Shown: positions 25,271-35,565, numbered from the stretch's first letter. The stretch is DNA of 64,000 nt from Bacteroidaceae bacterium (GCA_017469925.1 JAFUFK010000023.1:62001-126000), one strand, 5' to 3'. A program made the numbers and translations. Notes: generated by a model not told the origin, from the sequence alone.

Positions 25271-27738
25271 CCGATGTCGTCCTGCCCCTGCCTCTGGCCG
25301 ATACCTATACCTACCGCCTGCCCGAACGTTTTCGCGACCAGGTCCGCGTAGGCAGTCGGCTTGTAGTCCCTTTTGGTGCCAAGAAGATTTATTCGGCCAT
25401 CGTCGTTGCCGTGCGTGAAGAAGCACCCAACGGCGATTTCACGTTGAAGGAAGCCCTTGACCTGCTCGACCCTCAGCCCCTGCTCCTTCCCGAGCAGCTT
25501 TGGTTGTGGCGATGGATGGCCGACTATTACCTCTGCACCCTCGGCGAGGTGTGCAAGGCCGCATTGCCCAGCGGACTGAAGCTGGAGAGCGAGAGCGTCG
25601 TCACCTACAATCCCGACTACGCTGCCGATGTCCCCCTGACACGCACCGAGCAACACCTGCTCGACCTGCTCGAGCACCTTCAGCATCAGTCGATTGCCGA
25701 CCTCCAGAAGGCGGCTCAGGTCCGCAATGTCCTGCCCGTCGTCAAGTCGTTGCTCGACAAGGGCGCCCTGCTGATGCACGAGGAACTGCGCCGCAACTAC
25801 CGTCCGCGCACGGTGAACTGCGTCCGTCTTGCGGAAGCCTATTTCAGCGACGACCGTCTGCGTCAGCTTGATACCGAACTCGCCCGTGCCCCGAAGCAGC
25901 GGCAGTTGCTCCAGCACTATCTCACGCTCTCCAGTGCACGTGCGGCCCTGACCCTCCGGAATCCTGCGTTGCTCGTGGAGATTGAGAAGGCTGTCCTGCT
26001 CGGGGAGGACCATTCTGAAGCCACCTTCCGCAGTCTGCGCCAGCGTGGCGTTCTCGAGGTCTATGAGCGCGAGGTTTCACGTGCGCCCCTTTCACCCACC
26101 CATCCTCTCAATATCTCCCCCGTGCTTAGCGACGCTCAGCAACGGGCTTACGACCAGATACAGCAGGCGTTCCGCAGTCAGGACACCTGTCTCCTGCACG
26201 GCGTGACCTCGAGTGGCAAGACCGAAATCTACATCCATCTTATTCAGGAACAGTTGGCTCGGGGTCGGCAGGTGTTGTATCTCCTGCCCGAAATCGTCTT
26301 GACCGCCCAGTTGGTCGAGCGCCTGCGTCGCGTCTTTGGCGAGCGCCTCGGTGTCTATCATTCGAAGTACCCCGACCGCGAGCGTGTGGAACTTTGGCAA
26401 CGGCAACTATCCTCTGAGCCCTACGACATTGTGGTTGGCGTCCGGTCCAGTGTCTTCCTGCCCTTCCAGCGCTTGGGCCTTGTCATCATCGACGAGGAGC
26501 ACGAGACCTCCTTTAAGCAGCAAGACCCTGCTCCCCGCTATCATGCCCGCAACGTCGCCCTTATGCTGGCCCGTCGTTTCGGAGCCAAGGCCCTCTTGGG
26601 CACGGCCACGCCATCGGTCGAGTCGTACTACAATGCCCAGACGGGCAAGTACGCCCTTGTCCAACTGACCGAGCGATACGGACGGGTACAGTTGCCTCGC
26701 ATCGAGGTCGTTGACCTATGCCGTCAGCGCCATCGCAAGGAACTGAAGGGGGCCTTCTCCCTGCCCCTGCTCACGGCCATGCGCGAGGCCCTCGACCATC
26801 GTCAGCAGGTTATCCTTTTCCAGAACCGACGCGGCTATGCCCCTCAACTCGAGTGCCACACCTGTGGCTGGACGCCCCGCTGCCAGCACTGCGACGTGGC
26901 CCTTACCCTTCATAAGAGCGAGCGACGCCTCGTCTGCCACTACTGCGGTTCGTCCTATCCCATCCCCGAGCGCTGTCCCCAGTGCGAGGGCCACGAACTC
27001 CATTCTGTCGGCTACGGCACCGAGCGTATCGAGGCCGACCTGCAGGCCCTCTTCCCCACGGCACGCATAGCCCGCATGGACCTCGACACTACGCGCAGCC
27101 GAACGGCCTACGAGCACATCATTAGCGATTTTGAGCACGGGCGCACCGACATCCTGATAGGCACCCAGATGGTCAGCAAGGGACTCGATTTCGAACGTGT
27201 GGCCCTCGTGGGCATCCTCAATGCCGACCAGATGCTCAACCAGCCTGACTTCCGCAGTTACGAACGTGCGTTCCAGCTCATGTCGCAGGTGGCCGGTCGT
27301 GCCGGTCGCCGTTCGGCCCAGGGGCTGGTTATTTTACAGACCAAGAGCCCCGAACTCTCCGTCGTCCGTCAGGTCGTGGGCAACGACTATCCCGCCCTCT
27401 ATGCCGACCAACTGGCCGAGCGCGAGGCCTTCCGCTATCCCCCCTTCACCCGCCTTATATACATCCATCTTCGCCATCGCGACCAGACCGTGGTTGACCG
27501 CCTTGCCCGCGACATGGCCGTCCTCTTACGACGTGTCTTCGGTCAGCGCGTGTTGGGGCCCGACACACCCTCTGTAGCCCGTGTATCCCTGCTTTGGCGT
27601 CGTCAACTCATTCTTAAGGTGGAATCTACCGCTAACCTTTCTGAGGCCCGTCGCCGTCTGCGCCAGATACAGCAATACATCCTCTCCCAAGCCCCCTATA
27701 AGTCGGCTCAGGTAGTCTATGACGTTGACCCCGTCTGA
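25240..27738 (+). CDS. priA: Primosomal replication-restart helicase PriA
   Basis: An 832-residue superfamily 2 DNA helicase that reloads the replisome at stalled forks. The N-terminal 3'-DNA-binding domain (1-100) is followed by a winged helix, then the helicase core with Walker A GVTSSGKTEIYI, Walker B DEEH, and GTATPS. The two zinc-binding clusters inserted in the second lobe are intact (CHTCGWTPRCQHC and CHYCGSS-n-CPQC). Motifs V/VI read LIGTQMVSKGLDF and QVAGRAGR. The ATG at 25240 lies inside the end of the preceding barrel gene (31-bp overlap), giving the expected MERSPRLLLLADVVLPLPL start. It ends 20 bp from the stop of the convergent 7TM-HD gene. Confidence 0.96.
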   Translation: MERSPRLLLLADVVLPLPLADTYTYRLPERFRDQVRVGSRLVVPFGAKKIYSAIVVAVREEAPNGDFTLKEALDLLDPQPLLLPEQLWLWRWMADYYLCTLGEVCKAALPSGLKLESESVVTYNPDYAADVPLTRTEQHLLDLLEHLQHQSIADLQKAAQVRNVLPVVKSLLDKGALLMHEELRRNYRPRTVNCVRLAEAYFSDDRLRQLDTELARAPKQRQLLQHYLTLSSARAALTLRNPALLVEIEKAVLLGEDHSEATFRSLRQRGVLEVYEREVSRAPLSPTHPLNISPVLSDAQQRAYDQIQQAFRSQDTCLLHGVTSSGKTEIYIHLIQEQLARGRQVLYLLPEIVLTAQLVERLRRVFGERLGVYHSKYPDRERVELWQRQLSSEPYDIVVGVRSSVFLPFQRLGLVIIDEEHETSFKQQDPAPRYHARNVALMLARRFGAKALLGTATPSVESYYNAQTGKYALVQLTERYGRVQLPRIEVVDLCRQRHRKELKGAFSLPLLTAMREALDHRQQVILFQNRRGYAPQLECHTCGWTPRCQHCDVALTLHKSERRLVCHYCGSSYPIPERCPQCEGHELHSVGYGTERIEADLQALFPTARIARMDLDTTRSRTAYEHIISDFEHGRTDILIGTQMVSKGLDFERVALVGILNADQMLNQPDFRSYERAFQLMSQVAGRAGRRSAQGLVILQTKSPELSVVRQVVGNDYPALYADQLAEREAFRYPPFTRLIYIHLRHRDQTVVDRLARDMAVLLRRVFGQRVLGPDTPSVARVSLLWRRQLILKVESTANLSEARRRLRQIQQYILSQAPYKSAQVVYDVDPV

Positions 27739-27758
27739 CGGTGTTACTTCGCCTGGGG

Positions 27759-29819
27759 TTACTTCATCTCAGGGTATTGGATGCGGGTGTGGTAGATGGT
27801 GGTGAGTTTGTCCTTCAGCACTTGTTTGGCCTGAGCAATGTCCTGGAACGTGATGGGGCAGTGCTCGAAGTAGCCCTCCTCAACCTGTGCGTCGATGATG
27901 CGGCCGACGAGTTGGGCAATGCTCTCTTCGGTGTATTCTGGCAGACTGCGGCTGGCGGCTTCCACGCTGTCGGCCATCATCAGTATGGCCTGCTCGATGG
28001 TGTTAGGATTGGGCCCGGGGTAGGTGAAGAAGCTATCATCGACCTGCAGCAGCGGGTTCTCCTGCTTATACTTGATGTAGAAGTACTTGGTCTTGCTCTT
28101 GCCGTGGTGGGTGGCAATGAACTGGCGGATGACGTCGGGCAACTGATACTTCTCGGCCAGGGCCAGGCCGTCGCGCACGTGGTTGATGATAATCTGGGCA
28201 CTCTTCGTATAAGACAGGTTGTCGTGCGGGTTCACCCCGTTTTGGTTCTCCGTGAAGAAGACGGGAGCCGACAGTTTACCTATATCATGATATAACGCGC
28301 CCGTGCGCACGAGTTGACTCTTGGCACCGAGTGTGTTGGCGACCTCTGCAGCCAGGTTGGCCACCTGCATCGAGTGCTGGAAGGTACCCGGAGCCTCTTC
28401 GGAAAGACGGCGCAGAACGGGATTGTTAGTGTTCGAGAGTTCAACCAAGGTAACGTTCGACGTAAACTTGAACAGCCGCTCGAAGGGGATGAGCAGCAGG
28501 TAGGCAACGAGCAGCAGTATGCCGTTGACGAAGATGTAGAAGTAGGTGGCGCCGTCGAAGTGTTCGGCAGTGAGCAGGCTCATGTGGACGAGGTCGAAGC
28601 AGAAGTAGCATAGCAGGGATGCTGCGGTGACCAGGATGACGGCGCGGAAGAGTTCGCTACGCTGCGAGAGTTGCTTCAGGCTGTAGATGGCCACAAGGCC
28701 TGCCACCAGTTGTACGACGATAAACTCGAAGGGCGACGACAAGCAAATGGCGCTCAGCAAGACCGAGGTAAGGTGAGTGATGAAGGCCGTGCGCGAGTCG
28801 AGGAACACGCGGATGAATATGGGCAAGAGGCAGTAGGGGATAAGATAGACGCTCAGCAGGCTATGTCCTACGAGGGCGTAGGTGACGAGCGGGAATAGCA
28901 AGGTCAGCAGCACGATGAGCATGACGGTGCGCCCGCGTTGCAGGTAGTCGTTGCGGAACTGGTTGAAGAAGACCAGTAGGCAGCACAACAGGATGGTGAC
29001 GTAGATCACCTGCCCGCCAAGTTGGCTGAACCGTTCGCTGGGCGAGCGCTTGCGCCCTTCCTGATGGACCTGCATCGAGCGTAGGATATTGTAGGTCTTG
29101 TCGTCCACGATGTCGCCGTGGTCGATAATCTTCTGCCCCGCCAGTACCTGTCCCGAGTAGCGCACCAGTTGCTTCTCGATGTTCTCGAGTTGCGACTCAG
29201 AGCGTTCGGCGTCGTAGGAGAGGTTGGGTTCGAGGAAACGGCTGAGGTTGCAGCGCTGGAGCACGCTGCGCTCGTAGCGGGCCGAGTCGGCCGATTGCAT
29301 GAGTTGGCCATAGGCCGTCTTAGGCGTGAGCACTTCGCGCAGGGGTAGGGTGCTGCCCATGTTCTGGACGGAGACAACGATGCCCGAGGTGTGCTCGCTC
29401 TTCAGTCGTTCGTAGTCAGTGGCCGACACGATGCCCTGCTGGTAGATGTGGCGCAGGCGTTGGGTGATGTACGCACGGTAGGAGGTGGGCACGCTCTGCC
29501 GGAGTTCCCCGTCGAACGTCTGCTGGAAGGCCTCCACCTGTCGGGTCTCCATCTCGGTGTCCATCTCGTAGATGGGCTTGTAGAGGCTGAGCAGGCTGTC
29601 GCGCTCGTGCTGGAGCACGTCGTCGGCCTTCAGTATGGGGAAGTTCTCACGCGCAATGACGGTGCCGTAGTTCCAGGGTTTGTCCTTCTTGAAGTCAATC
29701 TTGATTTGGTTGCCTCTCGGCATGCAGAAGACGAGGAGAACTATGCTCAGCAGGACGACCACGGTACGGTGGAAGTAACCCCGCGGGGTTATCTGGTTGT
29801 AGTGGTTGAAACGACTCAT
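27759..29819 (-). CDS. 7TM-HD membrane phosphodiesterase (PgpH/YqfF type)
   Basis: A 686-residue inner-membrane protein. One N-terminal helix (about 15-33) is followed by a large extracytoplasmic 7TMR-HDED domain, a bundle of seven helices (about 270-460) and a cytoplasmic HD domain. The HD motifs are complete: TFQHSMQVANLAAEVAN, LYHDIGK, and later INHVRDG and ATHHGKSKTKYFY. In Firmicutes this architecture degrades cyclic di-AMP; the same activity is likely but unproven in Bacteroidetes. I start at ATG 29819 (MSRFNHYNQITPRGYFHRTV) instead of the longer open frame, because the promoter at 29836-29865 lies inside that extension. Divergent from gltX and convergent with priA. Confidence 0.92.
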   Translation of the reverse strand: MSRFNHYNQITPRGYFHRTVVVLLSIVLLVFCMPRGNQIKIDFKKDKPWNYGTVIARENFPILKADDVLQHERDSLLSLYKPIYEMDTEMETRQVEAFQQTFDGELRQSVPTSYRAYITQRLRHIYQQGIVSATDYERLKSEHTSGIVVSVQNMGSTLPLREVLTPKTAYGQLMQSADSARYERSVLQRCNLSRFLEPNLSYDAERSESQLENIEKQLVRYSGQVLAGQKIIDHGDIVDDKTYNILRSMQVHQEGRKRSPSERFSQLGGQVIYVTILLCCLLVFFNQFRNDYLQRGRTVMLIVLLTLLFPLVTYALVGHSLLSVYLIPYCLLPIFIRVFLDSRTAFITHLTSVLLSAICLSSPFEFIVVQLVAGLVAIYSLKQLSQRSELFRAVILVTAASLLCYFCFDLVHMSLLTAEHFDGATYFYIFVNGILLLVAYLLLIPFERLFKFTSNVTLVELSNTNNPVLRRLSEEAPGTFQHSMQVANLAAEVANTLGAKSQLVRTGALYHDIGKLSAPVFFTENQNGVNPHDNLSYTKSAQIIINHVRDGLALAEKYQLPDVIRQFIATHHGKSKTKYFYIKYKQENPLLQVDDSFFTYPGPNPNTIEQAILMMADSVEAASRSLPEYTEESIAQLVGRIIDAQVEEGYFEHCPITFQDIAQAKQVLKDKLTTIYHTRIQYPEMK

Positions 29820-29835
29820 ATCGGATACTTTTGCA

Positions 29836-29865
29836 CAAAAGTACAAAACAATTGACAATTGACAA
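29836..29865 (-). promoter_or_regulatory. Promoter of the 7TM-HD gene
   Basis: The minus strand reads TTG (29865-29863), 19 bp, TACTTTTG (29843-29836). The -33 triplet falls in the CAATTGACAATTGACAATTG repeat that also supplies the -33 of the divergent gltX promoter. The predicted leader is only about 10 nt. Confidence 0.65.
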
Positions 29866-29895
29866 TTGATTATTCGTAATTATTTTGTATTTTTG
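29866..29895 (+). promoter_or_regulatory. Promoter of gltX-waaA-GH127
   Basis: TTG (29866-29868), exactly 19 bp, TATTTTTG (29888-29895). It is divergent from, and adjacent to, the 7TM-HD promoter. The start codon at 29923 leaves a leader of about 20 nt. Confidence 0.7.
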
Positions 29896-29922
29896 CGCGT
29901 AATTACGCACAAAAGCAACCGA

Positions 29923-31482
29923 ATGGAACAAAGAAAAGTTAGGGTGCGCTTCGCTCCCAGCCCCACGGGTCCCCTCCACATCGGAGGCGTCAGGACCGCT
30001 CTCTACAATTACCTTTTTGCCCGCCAGCACGGCGGTGACATGATTTTCCGTATCGAAGATACCGACTCCACTCGTTTCGTCCCCGGAGCCGAAGAGTATA
30101 TCATCGAAGCCTTCCGCTGGCTTGGCATCCAATTCGACGAGGGTGTCTCGTTCGGAGGCCAGCATGGTCCCTATCGCCAGAGCGAGCGGCGCGACATCTA
30201 CAAGCAGTACGTCCGCCAGCTACTCGATACCGGCAAAGCCTACATCGCCTTCGACACCCCCGAGGAACTTGAAGCGAAGCGCAAGGAAATCGAAAACTTC
30301 CAGTACGATGCCCGTACGCGAGGCATGATGCGCAACTCTCTGACCCTCTCCCCGGACGAGGTGGAGAGCCTTATCGCTTCGGGCCATCAGTACGTCGTGC
30401 GCTTCCGCATCGAACCCGGTGAGGACGTACACGTCGATGACCTCATCCGAGGCGACGTCGTCATCAACTCCAGCATCCTCGACGACAAGGTGCTCTACAA
30501 GAGCGCCGACCAACTGCCGACCTATCACCTGGCCAATATTGTCGATGACCATCTGATGGAGGTGACCCACGTCATTCGTGGCGAGGAGTGGCTGCCCTCG
30601 GCTCCGCTCCACGTCCTGCTCTACCGCGCGTTCGGCTGGCAGGACACGATGCCCCGCTTTGCCCATCTTCCGCTCCTCTTGAAGCCAGTGGGCAACGGCA
30701 AGCTCTCGAAGCGCGACGGAGACAAACTGGGCTTCCCAGTCTTCCCCCTCGAGTGGCACGACCCGAAGACGGGCGAGGTAAGCAGCGGCTACCGCGAGCG
30801 CGGCTATCTGCCCCAGGCCGTCTGCAACTTCCTGGCCCTGCTCGGCTGGAATCCCGGAAACGACCAGGAACTGATGACGATGGACGACATGATTCGCCTC
30901 TTCGACCTCTCGAAGTGTTCGAAGAATGGCGCTAAGTTCGACTACGTCAAGGCTGCCTGGTTCAACCACCAGTACCTGCTCATGCAGCCCGACGAGGCCT
31001 GGACACCCGAGTTCGACAAGATACTTAGGGCCGAGGGCATCGTCTCGACACCCGAGCGCGAGGCCGAGGTGGTTAGGATGATGAAACTCAAGGTCATCGA
31101 ATACACCGACGGCGAGGGCAACCGCAAGAAGCGCAACGTCAGCTTCGTCAGCGACCTGTGGCCGCTTTGCAAGTTCTTCTTCGTCGCTCCGACGGCGTTC
31201 GACCGCGACGACAAGTTCATCCGCAAGAACTGGCGAGAGGGCACCCGCGACGAGATGCAACAATTTATGCAACTAATCTCGACCATCGACGACTTCTCCG
31301 TCGAAGGCCAGAAGGCCGTCATCGACCCCTGGACCGAGCAGACGGGCATCCGTCCCTGGAATGCCTGGCGCATCTGTCTGGTGGGCGCTGGACAAGGCCC
31401 CGACATGTACGAACTGGCTGCATTCCTCGGACGCGAGGAAACCCTGCGCCGCATGCAATTCGCTATCGAAACCCTCGCCTGA
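29923..31482 (+). CDS. gltX: Glutamyl-tRNA synthetase
   Basis: A 519-residue class I aminoacyl-tRNA synthetase that charges tRNA-Glu. The HIGH-type motif is in [21 protein letters not shown] (residues about 8-28) and the KMSKS-type loop is KLSKRDGDK (about 260). I start at ATG 29923 ([16 protein letters not shown]); the open frame continues upstream but covers the promoter. The C-terminal anticodon-binding helical domain is complete. Its stop codon shares one base with the waaA start (TGATG), so the genes are co-translated. It could be discriminating or non-discriminating; the sequence alone does not settle that. Confidence 0.96.
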   Translation: MEQRKVRVRFAPSPTGPLHIGGVRTALYNYLFARQHGGDMIFRIEDTDSTRFVPGAEEYIIEAFRWLGIQFDEGVSFGGQHGPYRQSERRDIYKQYVRQLLDTGKAYIAFDTPEELEAKRKEIENFQYDARTRGMMRNSLTLSPDEVESLIASGHQYVVRFRIEPGEDVHVDDLIRGDVVINSSILDDKVLYKSADQLPTYHLANIVDDHLMEVTHVIRGEEWLPSAPLHVLLYRAFGWQDTMPRFAHLPLLLKPVGNGKLSKRDGDKLGFPVFPLEWHDPKTGEVSSGYRERGYLPQAVCNFLALLGWNPGNDQELMTMDDMIRLFDLSKCSKNGAKFDYVKAAWFNHQYLLMQPDEAWTPEFDKILRAEGIVSTPEREAEVVRMMKLKVIEYTDGEGNRKKRNVSFVSDLWPLCKFFFVAPTAFDRDDKFIRKNWREGTRDEMQQFMQLISTIDDFSVEGQKAVIDPWTEQTGIRPWNAWRICLVGAGQGPDMYELAAFLGREETLRRMQFAIETLA

Positions 31483-32714
31483 TGCTCTACACTTTCGCGA
31501 TTTACTGCTACCAGCTGATGGTCATGTTGGTAGCCCCCTTCCACAAGAAGGCCCGTACCCTCTTGCGCGGTCAGCGCGAGACGTTCCGCATCCTCAAGCG
31601 CGAGGTTGATAAGGAGGCCCGTTACGCCTGGTTCCACGCCGCCTCGCTCGGCGAGTTCGAACAGGGGCGCCCGCTGATGGAGCGCCTACGCCGCGAGCAT
31701 CCCGAGTACAAGATTCTGCTCACCTTCTTCTCGCCCTCGGGCTACGAGGTCAGGAAGAACTACGAGGGCGCCGACATCGTCTGCTACCTGCCCTTCGACA
31801 CCCCGAGCAACGTCTATCGGTTCCTCCACCTCATCCGGCCCGAGATGGCCTTCTTCATCAAGTATGAGTTCTGGCTCGACTATATGTGGGCCTGCCACCA
31901 CTACCACATTCCCATCTACAGCGTCAGCAGCATCTTCCGCCCCAACAAGATATTCTTCCGTTGGTACGGCCGCCCGTATGCCCATGTGCTCAAGTACGTG
32001 ACCCACTTCTTCGTCCAGGACGAACAGAGTCGCGAGCTTTTGGCCCACCGTGGCATCGTGAATAACGTCACCATCGTCGGCGACACGCGTTTCGACCGCG
32101 TCATCGATATCGCCTGCCAGGCAAAAGAACTGCCCCTGGTCGAGAGCCTTTGTGGCGGCGTCCCCTTCGTCTTGGTGGCCGGCAGCAGTTGGCCTGCCGA
32201 CGAGGACCTCATCATCCCGTACTTCAACAAACACCCCGAGATGAAACTGATTCTGGCCCCCCACGTCATCGATGAGAGCCACCTCACGCAGATTGAGCAC
32301 AAACTGCGCCGGCCCTTCGTTCGCTACACGGAGGCTACGCCGGAACGTATCGCTCAGGCCGACTGTTTGATAATCAACTGCTTCGGTCTGCTCTCGAGCA
32401 TCTATCGCTATGGCCACGTCGCCTACGTTGGCGGCGGGTTCGGCGCGGGCATCCACAATGTGCCCGAAGCCGCGGTCTATGGCATTCCCGTGCTCTTCGG
32501 CCCGAACAACAAGGGCTTCCGTGAGGCGCAGGACCTGCTTCGCCTGGGCGGTTGCTTCGAGATTACGGGGCAGACGCTCTTCAATGCCGTCATGGACCGC
32601 GTGCTTGCCGATAGAAAGATGGTCGCCGTCCGTGGCGATGTATGCAAGAACTACATTACCAGCAACGCGGGAGCCTCCGACGTCATCTTCCGCACGCTGG
32701 GCCTTAATAACTAA
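31482..32714 (+). CDS. waaA: 3-deoxy-D-manno-octulosonic acid transferase (Kdo transferase)
   Basis: A 410-residue GT30 enzyme that transfers Kdo from CMP-Kdo to lipid IVA in lipopolysaccharide synthesis on the inner membrane. An N-terminal membrane anchor ([20 protein letters not shown]) is followed by the GT-B core with WFHAASLGEFEQGRP, LLTFFSPSGYEVRKNY and YLPFDTPSNVYRFLHLIRPE. The C-terminal lobe has VAGSSWPADEDLIIPYF and the Kdo-binding YVGGGFGAGIHNVPEAAVYG. Its ATG overlaps the gltX stop by one base. It ends two bases before the GH127 gene. Coupling of waaA to gltX is an operon of convenience, with no shared pathway. Confidence 0.95.
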   Translation: MLYTFAIYCYQLMVMLVAPFHKKARTLLRGQRETFRILKREVDKEARYAWFHAASLGEFEQGRPLMERLRREHPEYKILLTFFSPSGYEVRKNYEGADIVCYLPFDTPSNVYRFLHLIRPEMAFFIKYEFWLDYMWACHHYHIPIYSVSSIFRPNKIFFRWYGRPYAHVLKYVTHFFVQDEQSRELLAHRGIVNNVTIVGDTRFDRVIDIACQAKELPLVESLCGGVPFVLVAGSSWPADEDLIIPYFNKHPEMKLILAPHVIDESHLTQIEHKLRRPFVRYTEATPERIAQADCLIINCFGLLSSIYRYGHVAYVGGGFGAGIHNVPEAAVYGIPVLFGPNNKGFREAQDLLRLGGCFEITGQTLFNAVMDRVLADRKMVAVRGDVCKNYITSNAGASDVIFRTLGLNN

Positions 32715-32716
32715 CT

Positions 32717-35494
32717 ATGAATCATCCTATTCGCCTCCTCCTCCTGGGTTGCCTACTCTCGCTGGCAACCGTGGCCGGTGCAGCAAGCATGCGCACCATC
32801 CGTCGTGTCGAACCCATCAACGTCGAAGCCGCAGTCGGCACCGTGCCCAGCCTGCCCTGGCAGGTGTGGGTGACCTATAGCGACGGCACCCACGAGTGGC
32901 GGCAGACCCGCTGGAGCAACTCCCTGCGTTCGGTCGAGGAAGAGCAGGCCGACGTCGAGAAGCATCCCGCCGGTTCCTCCTACACCATCGAGGGCTTTGT
33001 TATTGGCGATAACACCATCGACGAAGGCTTCCCCATCACCGCCCGCATCCGCGTGGTGAACACCCCTGCCTCCGTCCCGGCTCCCCAGCCCGTGGCCCGC
33101 CCTTTGCCGTTGGGCGACGTGGAACTGACGGGCCAGAACCGCCTGACCTCGAACCGCGACCTGCTCATCCGCGAACTCCTCTCCTGGAACATCGACCAGC
33201 AGGTATATAACTACCGCGACACCTACGGCCTCTCGACCTACGGCTATGCCAAGGCCGACGGCTGGGACTCGCCCACGACCAAACTGAAGGGCCACGGCTC
33301 GGGCCACTACATGTCGTCGCTGGCCTTTGCCTTTGCCTCTACCCGCGACGAGGCCATCCGCTCCGAGTTGCGCAACCGCATCCAGCGTATGGTCGATGAA
33401 CTGCGCATGTGCCAGGAGCGCACCTTCCTCTGGGTCGATTCGCTTGGCCGTTACTGGGAGGCCCGCGACCTTGCGCCCGAGTCGGAACTCCAGTACATGA
33501 AGGGCACGTGGGAAGCCTTCGACGAGTACAAGAAGGACTGGCAACACTACGGCTACGGCTACATCAATGCCATCCCGGCCCAGCACGCCTGCCTTATCGA
33601 GATGTATCGCGCCTACAACAACGAGGAATGGGTCTGGGCCCCCTACTACAGCATCCACAAGCAGTTGGCAGGACTCATCGACATCGCCAATAATATCGAC
33701 GACGCGGCCATCGCCCAGAAGGCCCTGCTCATTGCCAAGGACATGGGCCTGTGGGTCTGGAACCGCCTCCACTATCGCACCTTTGTCCAGACCGAAGGCA
33801 CCCGCGACGAGCGCCGCTCGCGCCCCGGCAACCGCTACGAGATGTGGAACATGTACATCGCCGGCGAGGTGGGCGGTATGGCCGAGAGCCTGAGCCGCCT
33901 GTCGGAGATGGTTGCGGACGCCGGCGAGAAGGCCCGCCTCCTGGAGGCCGCAAGCTACTTCGATGCGCCCGCCTTCTTCCAGCCCCTGAGCCGCAACATC
34001 GACGACATCCGCACTCGACATGCCAACCAGCACATCCCCATGATTACGGGCGCCCTACGCTCCTACCGTGGCAACGAGAATCCCTTCTACTACCGTCTCG
34101 CCCTCAACTTCTGGAACCTTGTCCAGGGCCGCTATGCCTATGCCATGGGAGGCGTGGGCAACGGCGAGATGTTCCGCCAGCCGTACAGCCAGATACTCAG
34201 CATGAACACCAACGTCATGTCCGACTATCGTCGCCGCATACACCCTAACCCCGACATCAACGAGACCTGCTGCGCCTACAACCTGGCCAAACTGACCAAG
34301 GACCTCAACTGCTATACGCCCGACGACGCACGCCTCATGGACTATTACGAGCGCGTACTCTACAACCAGATTGTCGGTTCGGTCCATCCCACCCACTACG
34401 GCGTGACCTACCAGTATGCCGTCGGGCTGAATGCCCAGAAGCCCTTTGGCAACGAGACCCCGCAATCGACCTGCTGCGGCGGCACCGGGGCCGAGAACCA
34501 CGTGAAGTATCAGGAGGCTGCCTACTTCGTCGGCGGCCAGACCCTCTGGGTGGCCCTCTACATGCCCTCCCGTGCCACGTGGCGCGAGCGCGGCGTCGTG
34601 CTCTGTCAGGACTGTGAGTGGCCCGCCGAGCGCAGCCGTATCACGATAGAGCAGGGGGGCGAGTTCGCCATGCGCTTGCGTGTGCCCTATTGGGCCACTG
34701 AGGGCTTCGAGGTACGTCTCAACGGCAAGCCCGTCGCGAAGCGCTGCCAGCCCTCGTCCTACGTCGAAATACCGCTTCGGCAGTGGCGCCAGGGCGACTA
34801 CGTCGATGTCGTCATGCCCTTCCGGAAGCACGTCAACTTCGGTCCGGACAAGATGGACCTCGCCGCCACCTCTCAGGGGCAGACCCATTTCACTCCCCAG
34901 TGGGTCGGCACGTTCATGCTCGGTCCCCTCGTGATGGCCAGCCCCGACATCCACGAGTGGTCGCAGGCCGAACTTGCCGTCTCGCCCGACCTCAAGGAGG
35001 TGAAACGCGTCGAGGGCTCGCAACAACTGCTTCTCGGCAACCTGGCCTTCCAGCCCGACTACTCGATTACCGATGTCCCGGCCACCCACTACCTGCGCCT
35101 CGACCTCGGGCAGCCCAAGGGCAAGCAGAAGGCGTCGAAGTCGAACGAACTCGACCAGCTCATGCAACTCGCCCGTGAGCGCGAGGCCGACCCCAAGGCC
35201 TGGGCTCCCCATGGCTTGCAGCGCATGAAGGAGGCCATGCAGGCCCGCGACACCGCCGCCCTGAAGACCGCCCTCGCCACCATGCGTCCCAGCAACCTGG
35301 CCGAACCGGAGGACCTTGCCGGCTTGCTCACGTTGCTCACCGAGGCCAAGAACGTCCGCGACAAATCGACTCGTCTGCGCGAGGCCATCGACTACGCCGA
35401 CATGGTCGTGCAGTACGTCAACGACGGTTCGGGCACCCGCGACCTCATCGAGAAGGCCGAGCACCAACTGCGCGCGGCCCAGGGCGCGAGGTAG
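32717..35494 (+). CDS. GH127/GH146-like beta-L-arabinofuranosidase with N-terminal Ig-like domain
   Basis: A 925-residue secreted protein with signal peptide 1-22. An Ig-like domain of the Big_4 type (about 30-115, WQVWVTYSDGTHEWRQTRW) precedes an (alpha/alpha)6 barrel of the DUF1680 superfamily (about 125-620) and beta-sandwich domains. The zinc-thiolate active site of these enzymes is represented by the paired cysteines in ETCCAYN and STCCGGTGAENH and by upstream Glu/His residues. Known members remove beta-L-arabinofuranose from arabinans or hydroxyproline-linked chains. The last 130 residues are helical and charged, without a known match. It starts two bases after waaA, so a glycosidase sits in a housekeeping operon; a strong terminator follows at 35527. 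Confidence 0.88.
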   Translation: MNHPIRLLLLGCLLSLATVAGAASMRTIRRVEPINVEAAVGTVPSLPWQVWVTYSDGTHEWRQTRWSNSLRSVEEEQADVEKHPAGSSYTIEGFVIGDNTIDEGFPITARIRVVNTPASVPAPQPVARPLPLGDVELTGQNRLTSNRDLLIRELLSWNIDQQVYNYRDTYGLSTYGYAKADGWDSPTTKLKGHGSGHYMSSLAFAFASTRDEAIRSELRNRIQRMVDELRMCQERTFLWVDSLGRYWEARDLAPESELQYMKGTWEAFDEYKKDWQHYGYGYINAIPAQHACLIEMYRAYNNEEWVWAPYYSIHKQLAGLIDIANNIDDAAIAQKALLIAKDMGLWVWNRLHYRTFVQTEGTRDERRSRPGNRYEMWNMYIAGEVGGMAESLSRLSEMVADAGEKARLLEAASYFDAPAFFQPLSRNIDDIRTRHANQHIPMITGALRSYRGNENPFYYRLALNFWNLVQGRYAYAMGGVGNGEMFRQPYSQILSMNTNVMSDYRRRIHPNPDINETCCAYNLAKLTKDLNCYTPDDARLMDYYERVLYNQIVGSVHPTHYGVTYQYAVGLNAQKPFGNETPQSTCCGGTGAENHVKYQEAAYFVGGQTLWVALYMPSRATWRERGVVLCQDCEWPAERSRITIEQGGEFAMRLRVPYWATEGFEVRLNGKPVAKRCQPSSYVEIPLRQWRQGDYVDVVMPFRKHVNFGPDKMDLAATSQGQTHFTPQWVGTFMLGPLVMASPDIHEWSQAELAVSPDLKEVKRVEGSQQLLLGNLAFQPDYSITDVPATHYLRLDLGQPKGKQKASKSNELDQLMQLAREREADPKAWAPHGLQRMKEAMQARDTAALKTALATMRPSNLAEPEDLAGLLTLLTEAKNVRDKSTRLREAIDYADMVVQYVNDGSGTRDLIEKAEHQLRAAQGAR

Positions 35495-35526
35495 CCCCCC
35501 GTCGACATCCCATCTGTCCCTCCCAT

Positions 35527-35558
35527 ACGCCCTGGCCCTCTGGCCGGGGCGTTTTCGT
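35527..35558 (+). terminator. Rho-independent terminator of gltX-waaA-GH127
   Basis: Eleven-base stem ACGCCCTGGCC / GGCCGGGGCGT with one G-U pair, loop CTCT, then TTTCGTTG. It lies 33 bp after the GH127 stop codon. Confidence 0.8.
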
Positions 35559-35565
35559 TGTATCG

